From: Leminorella richardii
GTDB lineage: Bacteria; Pseudomonadota; Gammaproteobacteria; Enterobacterales; Enterobacteriaceae
Reading direction: 5' to 3'
Length of the DNA: 64,000 bases
NCBI RefSeq assembly: GCF_900478135.1
Contig: NZ_LS483470.1
Span: 2,937,001 to 3,001,000, forward strand
Every line of letters starts with the position of its first letter. Within the stretch, counting starts at the first letter, position 1. Positions 44,893-53,907 of this stretch are shown piece by piece. The position numbers and the translations under genes were made by a program. The notes below the pieces were generated by a model. The model worked only from the letters and a program-made list of their open reading frames with translations. It did not search any database and was not told the origin of the DNA.

Positions 44893-47499
44893 TTACTGAA
44901 CGCGGCAGACCGCGTTGTTAAATACCAGCGTTTGCCCCAGCTTTTCCTGTAAGTCAGTCACTTGGTAATCGATCATGCAGCTTTGAGCGCCGCTGCCAGC
45001 GCCCCATACCACTCGAAGCTGGCCGCTGTCCTCAATGCCGCGAACAAATGCCTGACCGCCCTGCCCCACGTGCCCAATAATGACGCCCTGCTCGTTATAA
45101 ACATCAGCGGCGAAAGGGATAAACTCACCGTCGCTGCGCGAGAGTCTCATAACGGCGGAGCGCCCCATGTCGGTATCAAAATTGGCCACGACAACCGAGC
45201 CGGAGCGCGGTATGGTCGTTGCGCTGGTGCTCTTTAACTCAACGTCGTTTTCTACTGTTTCAATATCTAAAGAAACGCTGTTTTCACGATAGGGAGAGAG
45301 CGTATTGGCAACCCCGTATCCCCAGCGGTCAACGGTGTTGTTGCCGTAGTTAATGCGCGCGCCTTGAGCGCCGGGAGCTTTCACCAGCACCAGCGTATCG
45401 CTGTCGCCGAAGCTGTTATTGCTGAAGGTTAGCCCACCGCGATGCAGAACAAATCCGCCGTCAGTATTTGCCGAGTACTGCCTGCTGCCGTCATCGTTGG
45501 CTGATATTGATGCCCCGAGAGTGCCCCAGGGAGACTCATAGCTGCTGTAGCCGCCAATAGAAGCCAGATCCCGCCCGGTCTTCACCATGCTATAGCCGGT
45601 GTTAACGCTATAGCTCAGACGACCGTCTTCACTGCCGCCGTAGCTGCTCATGGTCAGACCATGGTTACCGTTAAAGTCAGTGTTCATCTGGCCGTCAACA
45701 GAGCGGAAGCCTGACGTGCGCCGTTCGCCGCCCAGAAGCTTTTCGAGAGGGATACTGACGTTAAAGTACATGCTGTCTTGACGATCGCCGTACTCATCCC
45801 AGGTTCTTTGCACGCTGATGCCGTAAGACCCCCAAGAAGCGCTGTTGCTGTATCCTAGCGAATAGTTGCTGCGACTTTGGTCCGTTGCCCAGTAGTCAAT
45901 CCAGCTGCCCGTCAGGTAAAACGATCCAAAATCTTGCTCTTGAAGCCTCAGGGGTTGGTTAATGCTGATGCTGAACTGGTTTTTCATCCGCGTATAGTTG
46001 CCCATGCGGGCCTTGTCTTCTTCACTAATGTTTTCTGGCGGATGTTTAGCATCGTCAATCAGCCTAATTGCGTCATTCAACCCCAAATAGTTTTGCGTGG
46101 AATAGCGGTAAGCAGCGACGTTTAGCGAGGTGTTCGTCGCCTCAAACATTTTGTTCCAGGAAATGCGGTAGCTTTGCCCCGAGTAGCTCTTATCATCGGG
46201 AATATCGACCTTAGAGTGGGTCACATCGAATGAAATCGCACCAATGCCGGTGTTCACCCCGACCCCAAGCAGGCCAGACAGGTAGTCGTTATCGGTCGCC
46301 TGAATGCCGGTATAGCCAGTCAGCAGGTTGTTAATACCGTAGTAGAAGGTTCCCTGAACCAGATTGGGCTCATCTTCCAGATCGTCATTGATAATTCGAC
46401 CACCGCTGATATCCCAGCGCCCAACGCCGGGGCTCATCATTTGCACTACTGACGAGAACGGCTGGCTAAAGGTACGTATAGAGCCATCGGCTTCTTCAAT
46501 GGTGACGATCAAATCCGCCCCGTAGCCCGAAGGGCTCAGATCCTCGATAGCAAACGGACCAGGAGGGACGGTGGTTTCATAAATTTTATAGCCGCCCTGA
46601 GTAATCGTGATCTTGGCGTTGCTGTTCGCTACGCCCCGAACCGTAGGGGCATAGCTGGAAAGGTTAGAGGGCAGCATGCGGCTATCGCTGTAAATGCGCG
46701 CACCGCGGATGCTCACGGAGTCAAACGTTTCCCCGGTCGTATAGGATTCGCCCAGAACGATCTGCGATCTCAAGGCAGCCACATCGCGCTGAACGTAGCG
46801 GTTTTGAAAGTCAAAACTGTTACCCATTGAGTTCGACCAGCTGTAGTTCCCTCTCGCTCTGAGCCGCCAGGCGCCTAAATTTATCCCGCCGTTAAAATTG
46901 GTGTAAAAGCTGTTGTTATTACCGCCGTGATTCTCCGTTCTGTAAGCATTCGTATTGTAAGAAAGCAGCGCGGCATTGATCCCTTCTTCCCAAAGAGAGG
47001 GATCGACATAGTCCCTATAGCCGTGCACGATCCAGGCCTGAGGTAGCGAAATATTAAGACGCTGTTCATTGGTGTCATACTCAACGCGAGACTGAGCAAT
47101 TGACTGCTCCAAATCCAGACAGTCACTCTTTTTCTCTTGCTCGCTTTTTAGCAGCCACTGAGTGTCCATCATGCCGGGCTGCTTAATGTGTAGCTGCGTC
47201 AGCAGGCTGGGCGTCAGGCAGGCAAGAACGCCGCGATCTTTGATATCAATAAACTCTACGCTGGCGATTGAAACTGGCCTGTCGTTAATAAACACGCTGA
47301 CTTCATGAACACCGGCAAGCGCAGGGTTGCCGTCCGAATAGCGCGCCAGATCCAGAGACGTTGCCGCGCTGCCCATCAGAAAAGTGCTATCGTATTCCAC
47401 TTTCTCAGCAGCACTGGCTGCGCTGCTGCAAAATAGCGCACAGGCCGCTGCTATACCTGACGTTTTACGGTGGAATTTTTTATTATTAGGTGTAGACAA
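44893..47499 (-). CDS. Fimbrial outer-membrane usher
   Basis: 868 aa. Signal peptide of 30 residues (ending ASA), N-terminal chaperone-binding domain ('VEYDSTFLMG', 'VSVFINDRPV'), a 24-strand beta-barrel with the plug region, and C-terminal domains ending in a disulfide ('SCMIDYQV' and 'NNAVCRVQ'). It assembles the pilus at the outer membrane by donor-strand exchange. It is in the usual chaperone-usher order between the chaperone and minor subunits. Confidence 0.95.
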   Translation of the reverse strand: MSTPNNKKFHRKTSGIAAACALFCSSAASAAEKVEYDSTFLMGSAATSLDLARYSDGNPALAGVHEVSVFINDRPVSIASVEFIDIKDRGVLACLTPSLLTQLHIKQPGMMDTQWLLKSEQEKKSDCLDLEQSIAQSRVEYDTNEQRLNISLPQAWIVHGYRDYVDPSLWEEGINAALLSYNTNAYRTENHGGNNNSFYTNFNGGINLGAWRLRARGNYSWSNSMGNSFDFQNRYVQRDVAALRSQIVLGESYTTGETFDSVSIRGARIYSDSRMLPSNLSSYAPTVRGVANSNAKITITQGGYKIYETTVPPGPFAIEDLSPSGYGADLIVTIEEADGSIRTFSQPFSSVVQMMSPGVGRWDISGGRIINDDLEDEPNLVQGTFYYGINNLLTGYTGIQATDNDYLSGLLGVGVNTGIGAISFDVTHSKVDIPDDKSYSGQSYRISWNKMFEATNTSLNVAAYRYSTQNYLGLNDAIRLIDDAKHPPENISEEDKARMGNYTRMKNQFSISINQPLRLQEQDFGSFYLTGSWIDYWATDQSRSNYSLGYSNSASWGSYGISVQRTWDEYGDRQDSMYFNVSIPLEKLLGGERRTSGFRSVDGQMNTDFNGNHGLTMSSYGGSEDGRLSYSVNTGYSMVKTGRDLASIGGYSSYESPWGTLGASISANDDGSRQYSANTDGGFVLHRGGLTFSNNSFGDSDTLVLVKAPGAQGARINYGNNTVDRWGYGVANTLSPYRENSVSLDIETVENDVELKSTSATTIPRSGSVVVANFDTDMGRSAVMRLSRSDGEFIPFAADVYNEQGVIIGHVGQGGQAFVRGIEDSGQLRVVWGAGSGAQSCMIDYQVTDLQEKLGQTLVFNNAVCRVQ

Positions 47500-47554
47500 C
47501 TTGATTGGTATCCCTTCGGCGTCTCTAAGTTATAGAAAAAGAAAAAAGCGTACC

Positions 47555-48298
47555 TTATAGACCGGCGCTGCCTTCTACCGCTCCACCGAAGTCGTTAATG
47601 GCAGAGAAGCTAATCTTGGCCTGCCTTGGAATGCTCTTGATTCCTTTCACCGGATAGCGGGTTTCACCAAAGGGGACAACCATCTGGCTTTCTATTTCGT
47701 ACTTTCGACCGCCAGCGTTCAGGTTTAGCGAGCTAAACGATACGTGGTAAGGGGTTGGGTTTTTAGCAATCACCACCGCTACGCCCTTTTCTACGCCGGT
47801 ACTCCACACCAGCGCTTTCGGCGCTTCGGAAGGAATACCGTTCAGCCCTTCAGGGCGATAGAACAGTTTGATGCGTGTGCGAAACGCCAGCTGCAGCATG
47901 TTTTTACCGGCTGTTTCCCCGTCTGCTGGCTTTGGCGGCACTTCCAGCACGTTGAACCAGAAAACGCTTTCGCGGTCTTTAGGCAGCGCGCTTGCGGCGG
48001 TATACATCACCTTGACTGTTTGACCGCGCTTGGAATCAATGCGAGATACGGGAGGCGTTGAGTTGAAAGGAACGCTAATTTGACTAGGGTCAACGTTATC
48101 ATTACCGGTATCCAGCCAGTTTTGCACCAGCAGCGGATTCTCTCCCCGGTTTTCCAGACGCACGTTGACGCTTTTCTGACTTTCTTTATAAACAATGCGG
48201 GTACCGGAAATCACGATATCCGCCTGCGCGGGCGCACTCAGAGCGGTGAGGCATACGGCGCATGAAATAACCGCCGCGGCTTGAGTAAAATAACGCAT
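47555..48298 (-). CDS. Periplasmic fimbrial chaperone
   Basis: 247 aa from the ATG at 48298, giving a normal signal peptide (MRYFTQAAAV to AQA); the frame is open 60 bases further without support. Two immunoglobulin-like domains with the PapD/FimC signatures: 'GTRIVYKESQKSVNVRLEN', subunit-binding Arg and Lys at the domain cleft, and 'SVFWFNVLEVPPKP'. It carries the subunits to the usher. AAAACA-type spacing to the ATG is weak. Confidence 0.94.
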   Translation of the reverse strand: MRYFTQAAAVISCAVCLTALSAPAQADIVISGTRIVYKESQKSVNVRLENRGENPLLVQNWLDTGNDNVDPSQISVPFNSTPPVSRIDSKRGQTVKVMYTAASALPKDRESVFWFNVLEVPPKPADGETAGKNMLQLAFRTRIKLFYRPEGLNGIPSEAPKALVWSTGVEKGVAVVIAKNPTPYHVSFSSLNLNAGGRKYEIESQMVVPFGETRYPVKGIKSIPRQAKISFSAINDFGGAVEGSAGL

Positions 48299-48406
48299 AA
48301 AACATCCATCCCTAAACGTTGTTCCCCACAGGGGATATCCTGACAGCCCTGCAGGCACAGCACTGTTACCAGATACCGCGCCGCAAAAAGTGCAACAATA
48401 AACTCA

Positions 48407-48433
48407 CAGCCCGACGCCGTAGCGCTCGGGCTG
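48407..48433 (-). terminator. Post-pilin stem-loop (attenuator)
   Basis: CAGCCCGA, 11-nt loop, TCGGGCTG between the major pilin and the chaperone genes, with no T run. Such stems commonly protect the pilin mRNA or limit read-through, keeping pilin in excess over the assembly proteins. Confidence 0.5.
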
Positions 48434-48443
48434 CTCTCACCCA

Positions 48444-49019
48444 TTACTGGTAAGTGAAGGTGTAGGCTGCGTTAGTCATAACGTGGCCTGATTTCACCTC
48501 AGTGGTGGAATTTTCTCTCACGTAAGAGGCCAGAAAATCAAACACTGCTACCTTATTGGTGAAAGACGCTTCCATGACTTGGCTTGGATCGTTCACTTTT
48601 ACCTGATTCTGAATCGCGCCGTTTGGACCTTCTGTTAAGTGCAGCGCAATGTTGACGCCCTTAGCTGGATCGTTAATAGATTCGTTATTTTTCAGCGTGC
48701 CGGTGCTGTTGCTAAAAAATACAGAACTAAAAGTTACAGAAGCCTTATCCAAAGCATTACCGGACTTGTTGCAGTCAATGGTCAGGCTAAAGGCCTTTGG
48801 CTTGGCGCCAGCTGTTGTATTGGAAACCATACCCGCAGTCTTTACTTCATCAACTAGCGCAGTATCCAGAAGAACTAGGCCATCTTTTCCGCCACCGTTA
48901 ACACGGGTATCACAGGTGTTATCGCTCACTAGGCCGCTGATGTTGATTTGGCCAGCCTCGCCAGCCATTGCAGACGCAGAAGCCAGTGCCAGAGCGGCAA
49001 AAAGAATACTTTTTTTCAT
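48444..49019 (-). CDS. Major fimbrial subunit
   Basis: 191 aa from the ATG at 49019; ten further in-frame codons upstream are not supported. Signal peptide MKKSILFAALALASASAMA, mature start GEAGQINISG, disulfide Cys pair (DNTCDT, TIDCNK) and C-terminal 'AAYTFTYQ' strand for chaperone contact. First gene of the leftward fimbrial operon; AAGGGATGTACC lies just before the ATG. Promoter sequence upstream is not clear. Confidence 0.92.
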   Translation of the reverse strand: MKKSILFAALALASASAMAGEAGQINISGLVSDNTCDTRVNGGGKDGLVLLDTALVDEVKTAGMVSNTTAGAKPKAFSLTIDCNKSGNALDKASVTFSSVFFSNSTGTLKNNESINDPAKGVNIALHLTEGPNGAIQNQVKVNDPSQVMEASFTNKVAVFDFLASYVRENSTTEVKSGHVMTNAAYTFTYQ

Positions 49020-50248
49020 GGTACATCCCTTGATATAAACAAAGTCCAATAGAGGTAATAATTCACGCTTGCAAAAAGCGTCCGAACGCCCTGCCAGTGG
49101 CAGCAGAATATTGACTCGCCTTTACGTGAATCATTAATTTTCATTACGTGGTTAGGTTTAATGGCAGATAAAACCTTCTGCAACAATAAACGTGCGGCAT
49201 TATTCCACTCAATCATAAATATCGTCAACCGCATTTTAAAGATATCATCATAATATTAAATAACACCATGAAAAATAACATATTTATATTTTATTTGAAT
49301 TGTTTTTAAAAATTTAAAAAATTATTTTAAAAAAATAAAAAGTGAATTTTTATATTAAAATCTAAGAATTAAAAACATAATTAAATATAAAATAAAAATG
49401 ACACATAAAATAAATGAACCACGTTAAAAAAAATTATACAAAATAAAATTTACCGGCTAAAAAATAACTACCATCCATAACTCCTTTAAAAATGCGCCCG
49501 ACAGGAAAGTAAATACGTCGTTACTTCAGAAAAAAAATAAACGCGGACTCTGACTCACACAATTAGCTATCAGGCCATTGAGTACCCTAAAAAGCCTAAC
49601 TACACCACTACAACGCTTACGACTTAGGCACCAGCTTGCGAAAACATCCTTCCAAAGCAGCACGTTTTGTAAAAATGCGATAAAAAAAGCAGAAATCTAC
49701 TTTCAGCCCGGTTCAGTGAATACAGGCTTACCGCCCATTAATAAAAATGATAATAATTATCAACAAAGGAAGGTGGGCTTTTTTATCAGCAGAAAATTGG
49801 TTTGTTTTTATCTCAATTGTGTCGTTTTCACGATCCCCTGCGCTTAAAAACAGACAAATCGATCGTACAGCCATAAGGCCTTTACTTTGCTGTGCGTCAG
49901 TGCGAATACCTTTGCGCAGTATTCACCTCGGCGAAAAAAAGCATAACACCATGAAAATAAAGAATTTATTAATTAATTTATTTAAAAAAATGGTCTATTA
50001 GAAATAATAGAAACGCATTAAAAGTAATAAAATCGCAGAAATAGCAGGATCGCGAAAAAAAATAACACATTGAAAAACAATAAAAAAAATAATAAAACCC
50101 TATAAAAAATAGTACCAAAACCCTATCTTTACCGGGTTTACCACCATTATCTGCCGCATATTAATGCATGCAAATGCCGAGCTGGTTCTTGCTGCTGTGA
50201 CATCCCCCTGCAGACAGCATCGACTGACCGAGAAGGAGCCACATAAAG
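49020..50248. other. Long AT-rich gap upstream of the fimbrial operon
   Basis: 1.2 kb, very A/T-rich from 49240 on, with no credible protein gene. The two overlapping plus-strand ORFs (49578-49847 and 49747-50001) have unlikely composition. A 16-codon ORF MKIKNLLINLFKKMVY at 49951-50001 is noted but without a ribosome-binding site. No fim-type inverted repeats or recombinase gene were recognised. Confidence 0.45.
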
Positions 50249-50250
50249 CA

Positions 50251-50278
50251 AAACCGGCGCAGTTAGCGCCGGTTTTTA
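50251..50278. terminator. Bidirectional terminator after the ABC cassette
   Basis: AAACCGGCGC, AGTTA loop, GCGCCGGTTT, with T-rich sequence on both sides; 17 bp past the last stop of the leftward operon. Confidence 0.85.
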
Positions 50279-50294
50279 AACGCTAAAGTAAGCC

Positions 50295-50818
50295 TTACGC
50301 GTAATGAAACAGCGCACTATCCGGCAGCGTCATGATTTGCTGCACCTTTTCAGCCTTATAGCGCAAATAGTCGCCATAGCCCTCGGTACTCTCGTCAACC
50401 GCCTGCCAGGTCGACACCTGCTGGCGAAACTCATCGTCAAGCACCGAGGCGTCCGGCCAAACGGTCAGCGTTTGGCTTCGATAGCGGATTTCAAACAAAA
50501 AGCTGCCCACCAGCGAAGCGGGCGCATTGGCCTGCGGGTGACTGAGCGTCGGATTTTGCAGGCAACGCCCGTCTCTCACCGCGTGAGAAATCATCTCTAC
50601 ACAGTCAAGAATGCCGGGCCGGGGAAGCCTACCTGCCAGTAAAGCTCGCGGCGATGCACCGATGCATTCGGCGACAGCTTTTCAAAGGCAAATCGGCACA
50701 GGCGGATCATCAATGCTGAAGCAATGACGTTCTCTTTAGAGGCGTACTTGAGCAGGTCTTCTCGCGTCAGCACAATATCACCGTCTCGGTCGTGAACGGT
50801 TACGCTACACTCTTTCAT
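50295..50818 (-). pseudogene. FmdE-like protein 2, frameshifted
   Basis: Start ATG 50818 gives 'MKECSVTVHDRDGDIVLTRE' and continues to 'RRELYWQVGFPGP', then runs into a stop near 50597. The next frame continues the alignment (GILDCVEMISHAVRDG...) to a stop at 50295. One base appears missing in the GGCCCGG run around 50627, and correction gives about 174 aa. The restored protein is a paralogue of the gene at 53204-53761 and, like it, resembles formylmethanofuran dehydrogenase subunit E (FmdE)-type proteins at low level. It may be truly inactivated or a base-calling error. Last gene of the leftward five-gene cassette. Confidence 0.6.
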
Positions 50819-50821
50819 TGC

Positions 50822-51763
50822 TTAGCGCTCCATGGCCTGAGGAATAACAATCGCGTTGACGCCCGGCGCGTTACGCATCATGCCGTTGTCCAACATAAAG
50901 CGAACGTCGTCCTGCATGCTGTCAATGTCTCTCTGATTCATACGCTGGGTAAAGTGCGAACCGTTAAACAGCGTTTGCGCCTCTTCTACGCTGATGCCCT
51001 GAACCTTCGCCCCAAGCGCGATAGCCTCTGATTTATGTTCTTCGATCCACTGGCCCGCTTCGTCGTGAGCCGCTATCGCTGCCTTAATCCACTCTGGGTG
51101 ATTTTTCACTACCGCTTCGCTAGAGGCCATCACCAGCTTAGGCACCACCAGCCCGTCAGCCGTAGTGAGCACTTTAGCGCCTTCCTGCTCGGCTTTAATC
51201 ACAGCGGTAGCCGCCAGCAGCGCGGCGTCAACCTGCCCGCTTTGCAGAGCAGCAAAGGCCTGCGGGATATCCATTTGTACAAACTGTACGTCTTTCATCG
51301 TCAGGCCGCTTTTCACCAGCGCGGCAACCAGCGTCTGATGCAGCACAGTGCCCTTTGGCCCAGCGACCTTTTTCCCTTTCAGATCGGAAATAGATGCAGC
51401 GCCGTCCTTTTTTGCCACAATGGCAAAAGTGCCCGTTGGGCGAGAAACCCCTGCGATAATCTTGACCGCGTTGCCTTCGCCGTTCGCCATCAGCACAGAA
51501 GACGTGTTCATCACCCCAGCCACGTCCAGATCGCCACTGGCCAGCGCCTGAGCCTGCTTGGCGCCGGAAGTGATTTCATGCCACCTGACCGCCATGCCAA
51601 GTTTTTCCGCCTGTTTTTCCAAGAGCCCCTGCTCTTTCATCACAATCATTTGCAGGTTAAACGGCGCTTTGACGTAGCTGATATCAATGGTTTTATCATC
51701 CGCGTGAGCCTGACCAATGCCCAGCAGTAGCGCGAGCGCGCCAGTTAATAGCGTCTTTTTCAT
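50822..51763 (-). CDS. ABC transporter substrate-binding protein (TauA/SsuA/NMT1 type)
   Basis: 313 aa. Sec signal peptide of 21 residues (ending QAHA), then a two-lobed periplasmic binding fold with NMT1-family marks: 'TSGAKQAQALASGDLDVAGV', 'SDLKGKKVAGPKGT' and 'ALQSGQVDAALLA'. Members bind taurine, alkanesulfonates, nitrate, aromatic sulfonates or pyrimidine precursors; the ligand here is not evident. It overlaps the ATPase gene by 4 nt. Confidence 0.88.
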   Translation of the reverse strand: MKKTLLTGALALLLGIGQAHADDKTIDISYVKAPFNLQMIVMKEQGLLEKQAEKLGMAVRWHEITSGAKQAQALASGDLDVAGVMNTSSVLMANGEGNAVKIIAGVSRPTGTFAIVAKKDGAASISDLKGKKVAGPKGTVLHQTLVAALVKSGLTMKDVQFVQMDIPQAFAALQSGQVDAALLAATAVIKAEQEGAKVLTTADGLVVPKLVMASSEAVVKNHPEWIKAAIAAHDEAGQWIEEHKSEAIALGAKVQGISVEEAQTLFNGSHFTQRMNQRDIDSMQDDVRFMLDNGMMRNAPGVNAIVIPQAMER

Positions 51764-52452
51764 TGAGGGTTCCTAGTTTCAAGAGGTTGTAAAGAGTTAA
51801 GAACGAGCTGTTTTAGATCGAGCGGGTAGCCGCCCTCTCTGCGGACAAATTCAGCGGCAATTCGCCCCTGATTCATCACTAGAATGCGGTCACCGATAGT
51901 TATTGCTTCATGAATATCGTGGGTCACAAACAGACAGCTGGCGCGCTGGCCGCTAATCAGACCGCGCAGCATCTGCTGCTGCTCAGTACGGGTGATAGCA
52001 TCCAGAGCGGCAAAGGGTTCATCCATCAGCAGCGCGCTTGGGTTCTGTAGCAAAGCCCGGGCAATGCCGACCCGCTGGGCCATTCCGCCGGACAGGGAAG
52101 CAGGCATCATCTCCCGCGTACCGCCTAGTTGAACTTTTACCAGTGCGCTATCTATAGCCTGCCGTTTATTTGTGCGCCAAAAGGGTAGCGCCAGCGCCAG
52201 ATTTTCCGCTACCGTCAACCACGGCAGCAGCCGAGGCTCCTGAAAGACCATGGCACAGTCGGCTGGCTGTACGTTAACCGAACCGCCGTCGGCGGGGATC
52301 AGTCCACCCAAAATGCGCAGCAGCGTTGACTTACCGCAGCCGGAAGGCCCCAGCAGACAGGTGATTTCGCCCTCAGGCAGAGAGAGGGAAACGTTATCCA
52401 GCACCGTTCGCCCACCGTAGCGCTTGTCGATCCCCGTTAATCCCTTCATCAT
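51760..52452 (-). CDS. ABC transporter ATP-binding protein (TauB/SsuB type)
   Basis: 230 aa single nucleotide-binding domain: Walker A GPSGCGKST, Q-loop 'MVFQEPRLLPW', signature LSGGMAQR, Walker B 'ALLMDEPFAALD' and switch His 'LFVTHDIHEA'. Typical for the nitrate/sulfonate/taurine importers. It overlaps both neighbours by 4 nt (ATGA), so translation is coupled. Confidence 0.93.
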   Translation of the reverse strand: MMKGLTGIDKRYGGRTVLDNVSLSLPEGEITCLLGPSGCGKSTLLRILGGLIPADGGSVNVQPADCAMVFQEPRLLPWLTVAENLALALPFWRTNKRQAIDSALVKVQLGGTREMMPASLSGGMAQRVGIARALLQNPSALLMDEPFAALDAITRTEQQQMLRGLISGQRASCLFVTHDIHEAITIGDRILVMNQGRIAAEFVRREGGYPLDLKQLVLNSLQPLETRNPQ

Positions 52453-53207
52453 CGAATGACCTCCGGAAAGCGCCGCGATAGCCCTTTAGCCATCGCCTGA
52501 TAGAACAGAGCGTCCAGCAGCCAGCCGATAAGGCCAATGGTCAGGATCCCCACCATCACCGCGTCGGTGCGCATCATTTCCTGAGAGTCGACGATCAGAT
52601 AGCCCAACCCGCTGGCGGCGGCGATAAGCTCTGCGCCAATCAGCGCCCGCCAACTGTAGCCAAAGGCTAGGCGAACGCCGGTCACGGTAGAGGGCACTGC
52701 GCTGGGAATAACGATAAAAAACAGATAGCGCAGCGGTGACAGGTTCAGCGCCACCGCCAGCTCGCTGTGCTCCGGCGAAACCCGGCGCAAGCCGTCACGT
52801 GCGTTAAGAAAAATCGGAAAAATGGACGCCAGAACGATGATCGACAGCTGAGTGGCTTCGCCAATGCCCAGCCACAGGATCAGCAGCGGTGTCATTGCCA
52901 GCGGAGGGATCATGCGAAACAGCGCCAGCGGTGCGGAAAGCAGCTGCTCTAGCCAGGAAAAACGCGCTACCAGCCCTGCCAGCAGCATCCCCAGTGAACA
53001 GCTGATAAAGAAGCCTTCAAACACTCGGGCAAGAGAGGTCGCAATATGCTGAGGCAGCTCTCCCGAGCGCCACATGTCGACCGCCGAGTGCAGCACTGTC
53101 AGCGGCGGCGGCAGCAGGTAGGCAGAGATCACGCCAGAGCTGGCTAAAAGCTGCCAGTACACCACCACCAGCACCGGCGTCAGAAGCGGTCTGAAGTAGC
53201 GCATCAC
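52449..53207 (-). CDS. ABC transporter permease (TauC/SsuC type)
   Basis: 252 aa, six hydrophobic segments, with the EAA-type cytoplasmic loop 'LRRVSPEHSELAVALNLSPL' that contacts the ATPase. Family BPD_transp_1. The start overlaps the FmdE-like gene by 4 nt and the end overlaps the ATPase gene. Confidence 0.92.
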   Translation of the reverse strand: MMRYFRPLLTPVLVVVYWQLLASSGVISAYLLPPPLTVLHSAVDMWRSGELPQHIATSLARVFEGFFISCSLGMLLAGLVARFSWLEQLLSAPLALFRMIPPLAMTPLLILWLGIGEATQLSIIVLASIFPIFLNARDGLRRVSPEHSELAVALNLSPLRYLFFIVIPSAVPSTVTGVRLAFGYSWRALIGAELIAAASGLGYLIVDSQEMMRTDAVMVGILTIGLIGWLLDALFYQAMAKGLSRRFPEVIR

Positions 53208-53761
53208 AGTTGCCGAACGGCGCTCTCAGCGTCAATAGTCAGAAGTGTATTGGCTAGGCTGTATTTGGCCTCTGTCCACTGTCGCTGAATTTCTTCAGTG
53301 GCACTCGCCTGCTTGCTGGCTCGCCCCATGGCTAAAAATGATTCCGGCGGCTGGCCGACAGCCGGCGCCAGCTCGACGCTTTTCCCCCGATAGCCGAATT
53401 TAAAATAGAAGCTACCGGCGATTCCCTTTTGCGCATCGGGGTGAAGGTAGTCAACGTCCAGCGTAAAGCGCCCTTCGCTCACCATGCGGCTTACCAGCTC
53501 AAAGCCGTCCCTTGCACCCATGCCGGGAAAGGCGGTAAACAGAGTCAGTTCGCGCCTCTCCAGCAGCTCCCCTTCGTCGGTCAGCAACACAATGGCGCGC
53601 TGTAGTAAGCGAAAACCCAATACCACACCACCGACCGCATCGTAGCCGTGGTAGTTAAAGGCATCCTGAAGAGTAAAAGCAATAGGCTGGCCGCAGTCTG
53701 CGACGGTTAGCGAAGGGGAAACCCACTCAGTACTGGGAATAAGACGAGGGTTAGCAATCAC
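53204..53761 (-). CDS. FmdE-like protein 1
   Basis: 185 aa from a GTG at 53761 that has AAAGGAG at ideal spacing; the ORF is open further (to 53836) but that would place the start upstream of the promoter. 'FNYHGYDAVGGVVLGFRLLQ', 'AFPGMGARDGFELVSRMV' and 'GSFYFKFGYRGKSVEL' follow the layout of FmdE-family proteins ('FHGHxCPGxxxGYR', 'CxxDAIQ', 'GKxxF'), with the usual cysteines replaced. The match is remote and made by eye. First gene of an operon with the ABC importer, suggesting a role tied to the imported compound. Confidence 0.72.
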   Translation of the reverse strand: MIANPRLIPSTEWVSPSLTVADCGQPIAFTLQDAFNYHGYDAVGGVVLGFRLLQRAIVLLTDEGELLERRELTLFTAFPGMGARDGFELVSRMVSEGRFTLDVDYLHPDAQKGIAGSFYFKFGYRGKSVELAPAVGQPPESFLAMGRASKQASATEEIQRQWTEAKYSLANTLLTIDAESAVRQL

Positions 53762-53807
53762 GGGGGCTCCTTTGAACCTGCTGTTAACGATGCCTTTATA
53801 ACCCGTG

Positions 53808-53836
53808 ATTGTAGGCATAAACACAAATGATATCAA
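53808..53836 (-). promoter_or_regulatory. Sigma70 promoter of the FmdE-like/ABC operon
   Basis: Minus-strand TTGATA (53836-53831), exact 17-bp spacer and TACAAT (53813-53808). The predicted transcription start is near 53801, giving about a 40-nt leader before the GTG. Confidence 0.65.
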
Positions 53837-53851
53837 TTCTCATTTGTGTTT
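53819..53851. promoter_or_regulatory. Fur-box-like palindrome over the -35
   Basis: AAACACAAATGA, 9-bp spacer, TCATTTGTGTTT: perfect 12-bp arms. The centre (minus strand TGAGAATTGATATCA) matches the Fur 7-1-7 pattern TGATAAT-N-ATTATCA at 11 of 14 positions. It overlaps the -35, so binding would repress. It also resembles a terminator for the upstream ferredoxin gene, but has no T run. Confidence 0.5.
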
Positions 53852-53907
53852 CATAAATGTAATCAAAGCGTTTTAAATGTGTTGATTATCGGGAGGATTA
53901 AAGCAGA

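Noticed and set aside
49020..49600. Invertible fim-type promoter switch
   Set aside because: No matching inverted repeats and no recombinase gene in the window.
49578..50001. Two overlapping plus-strand ORFs
   Set aside because: Biased composition from AT-rich DNA, no ribosome-binding site and no domain; treated as non-coding.
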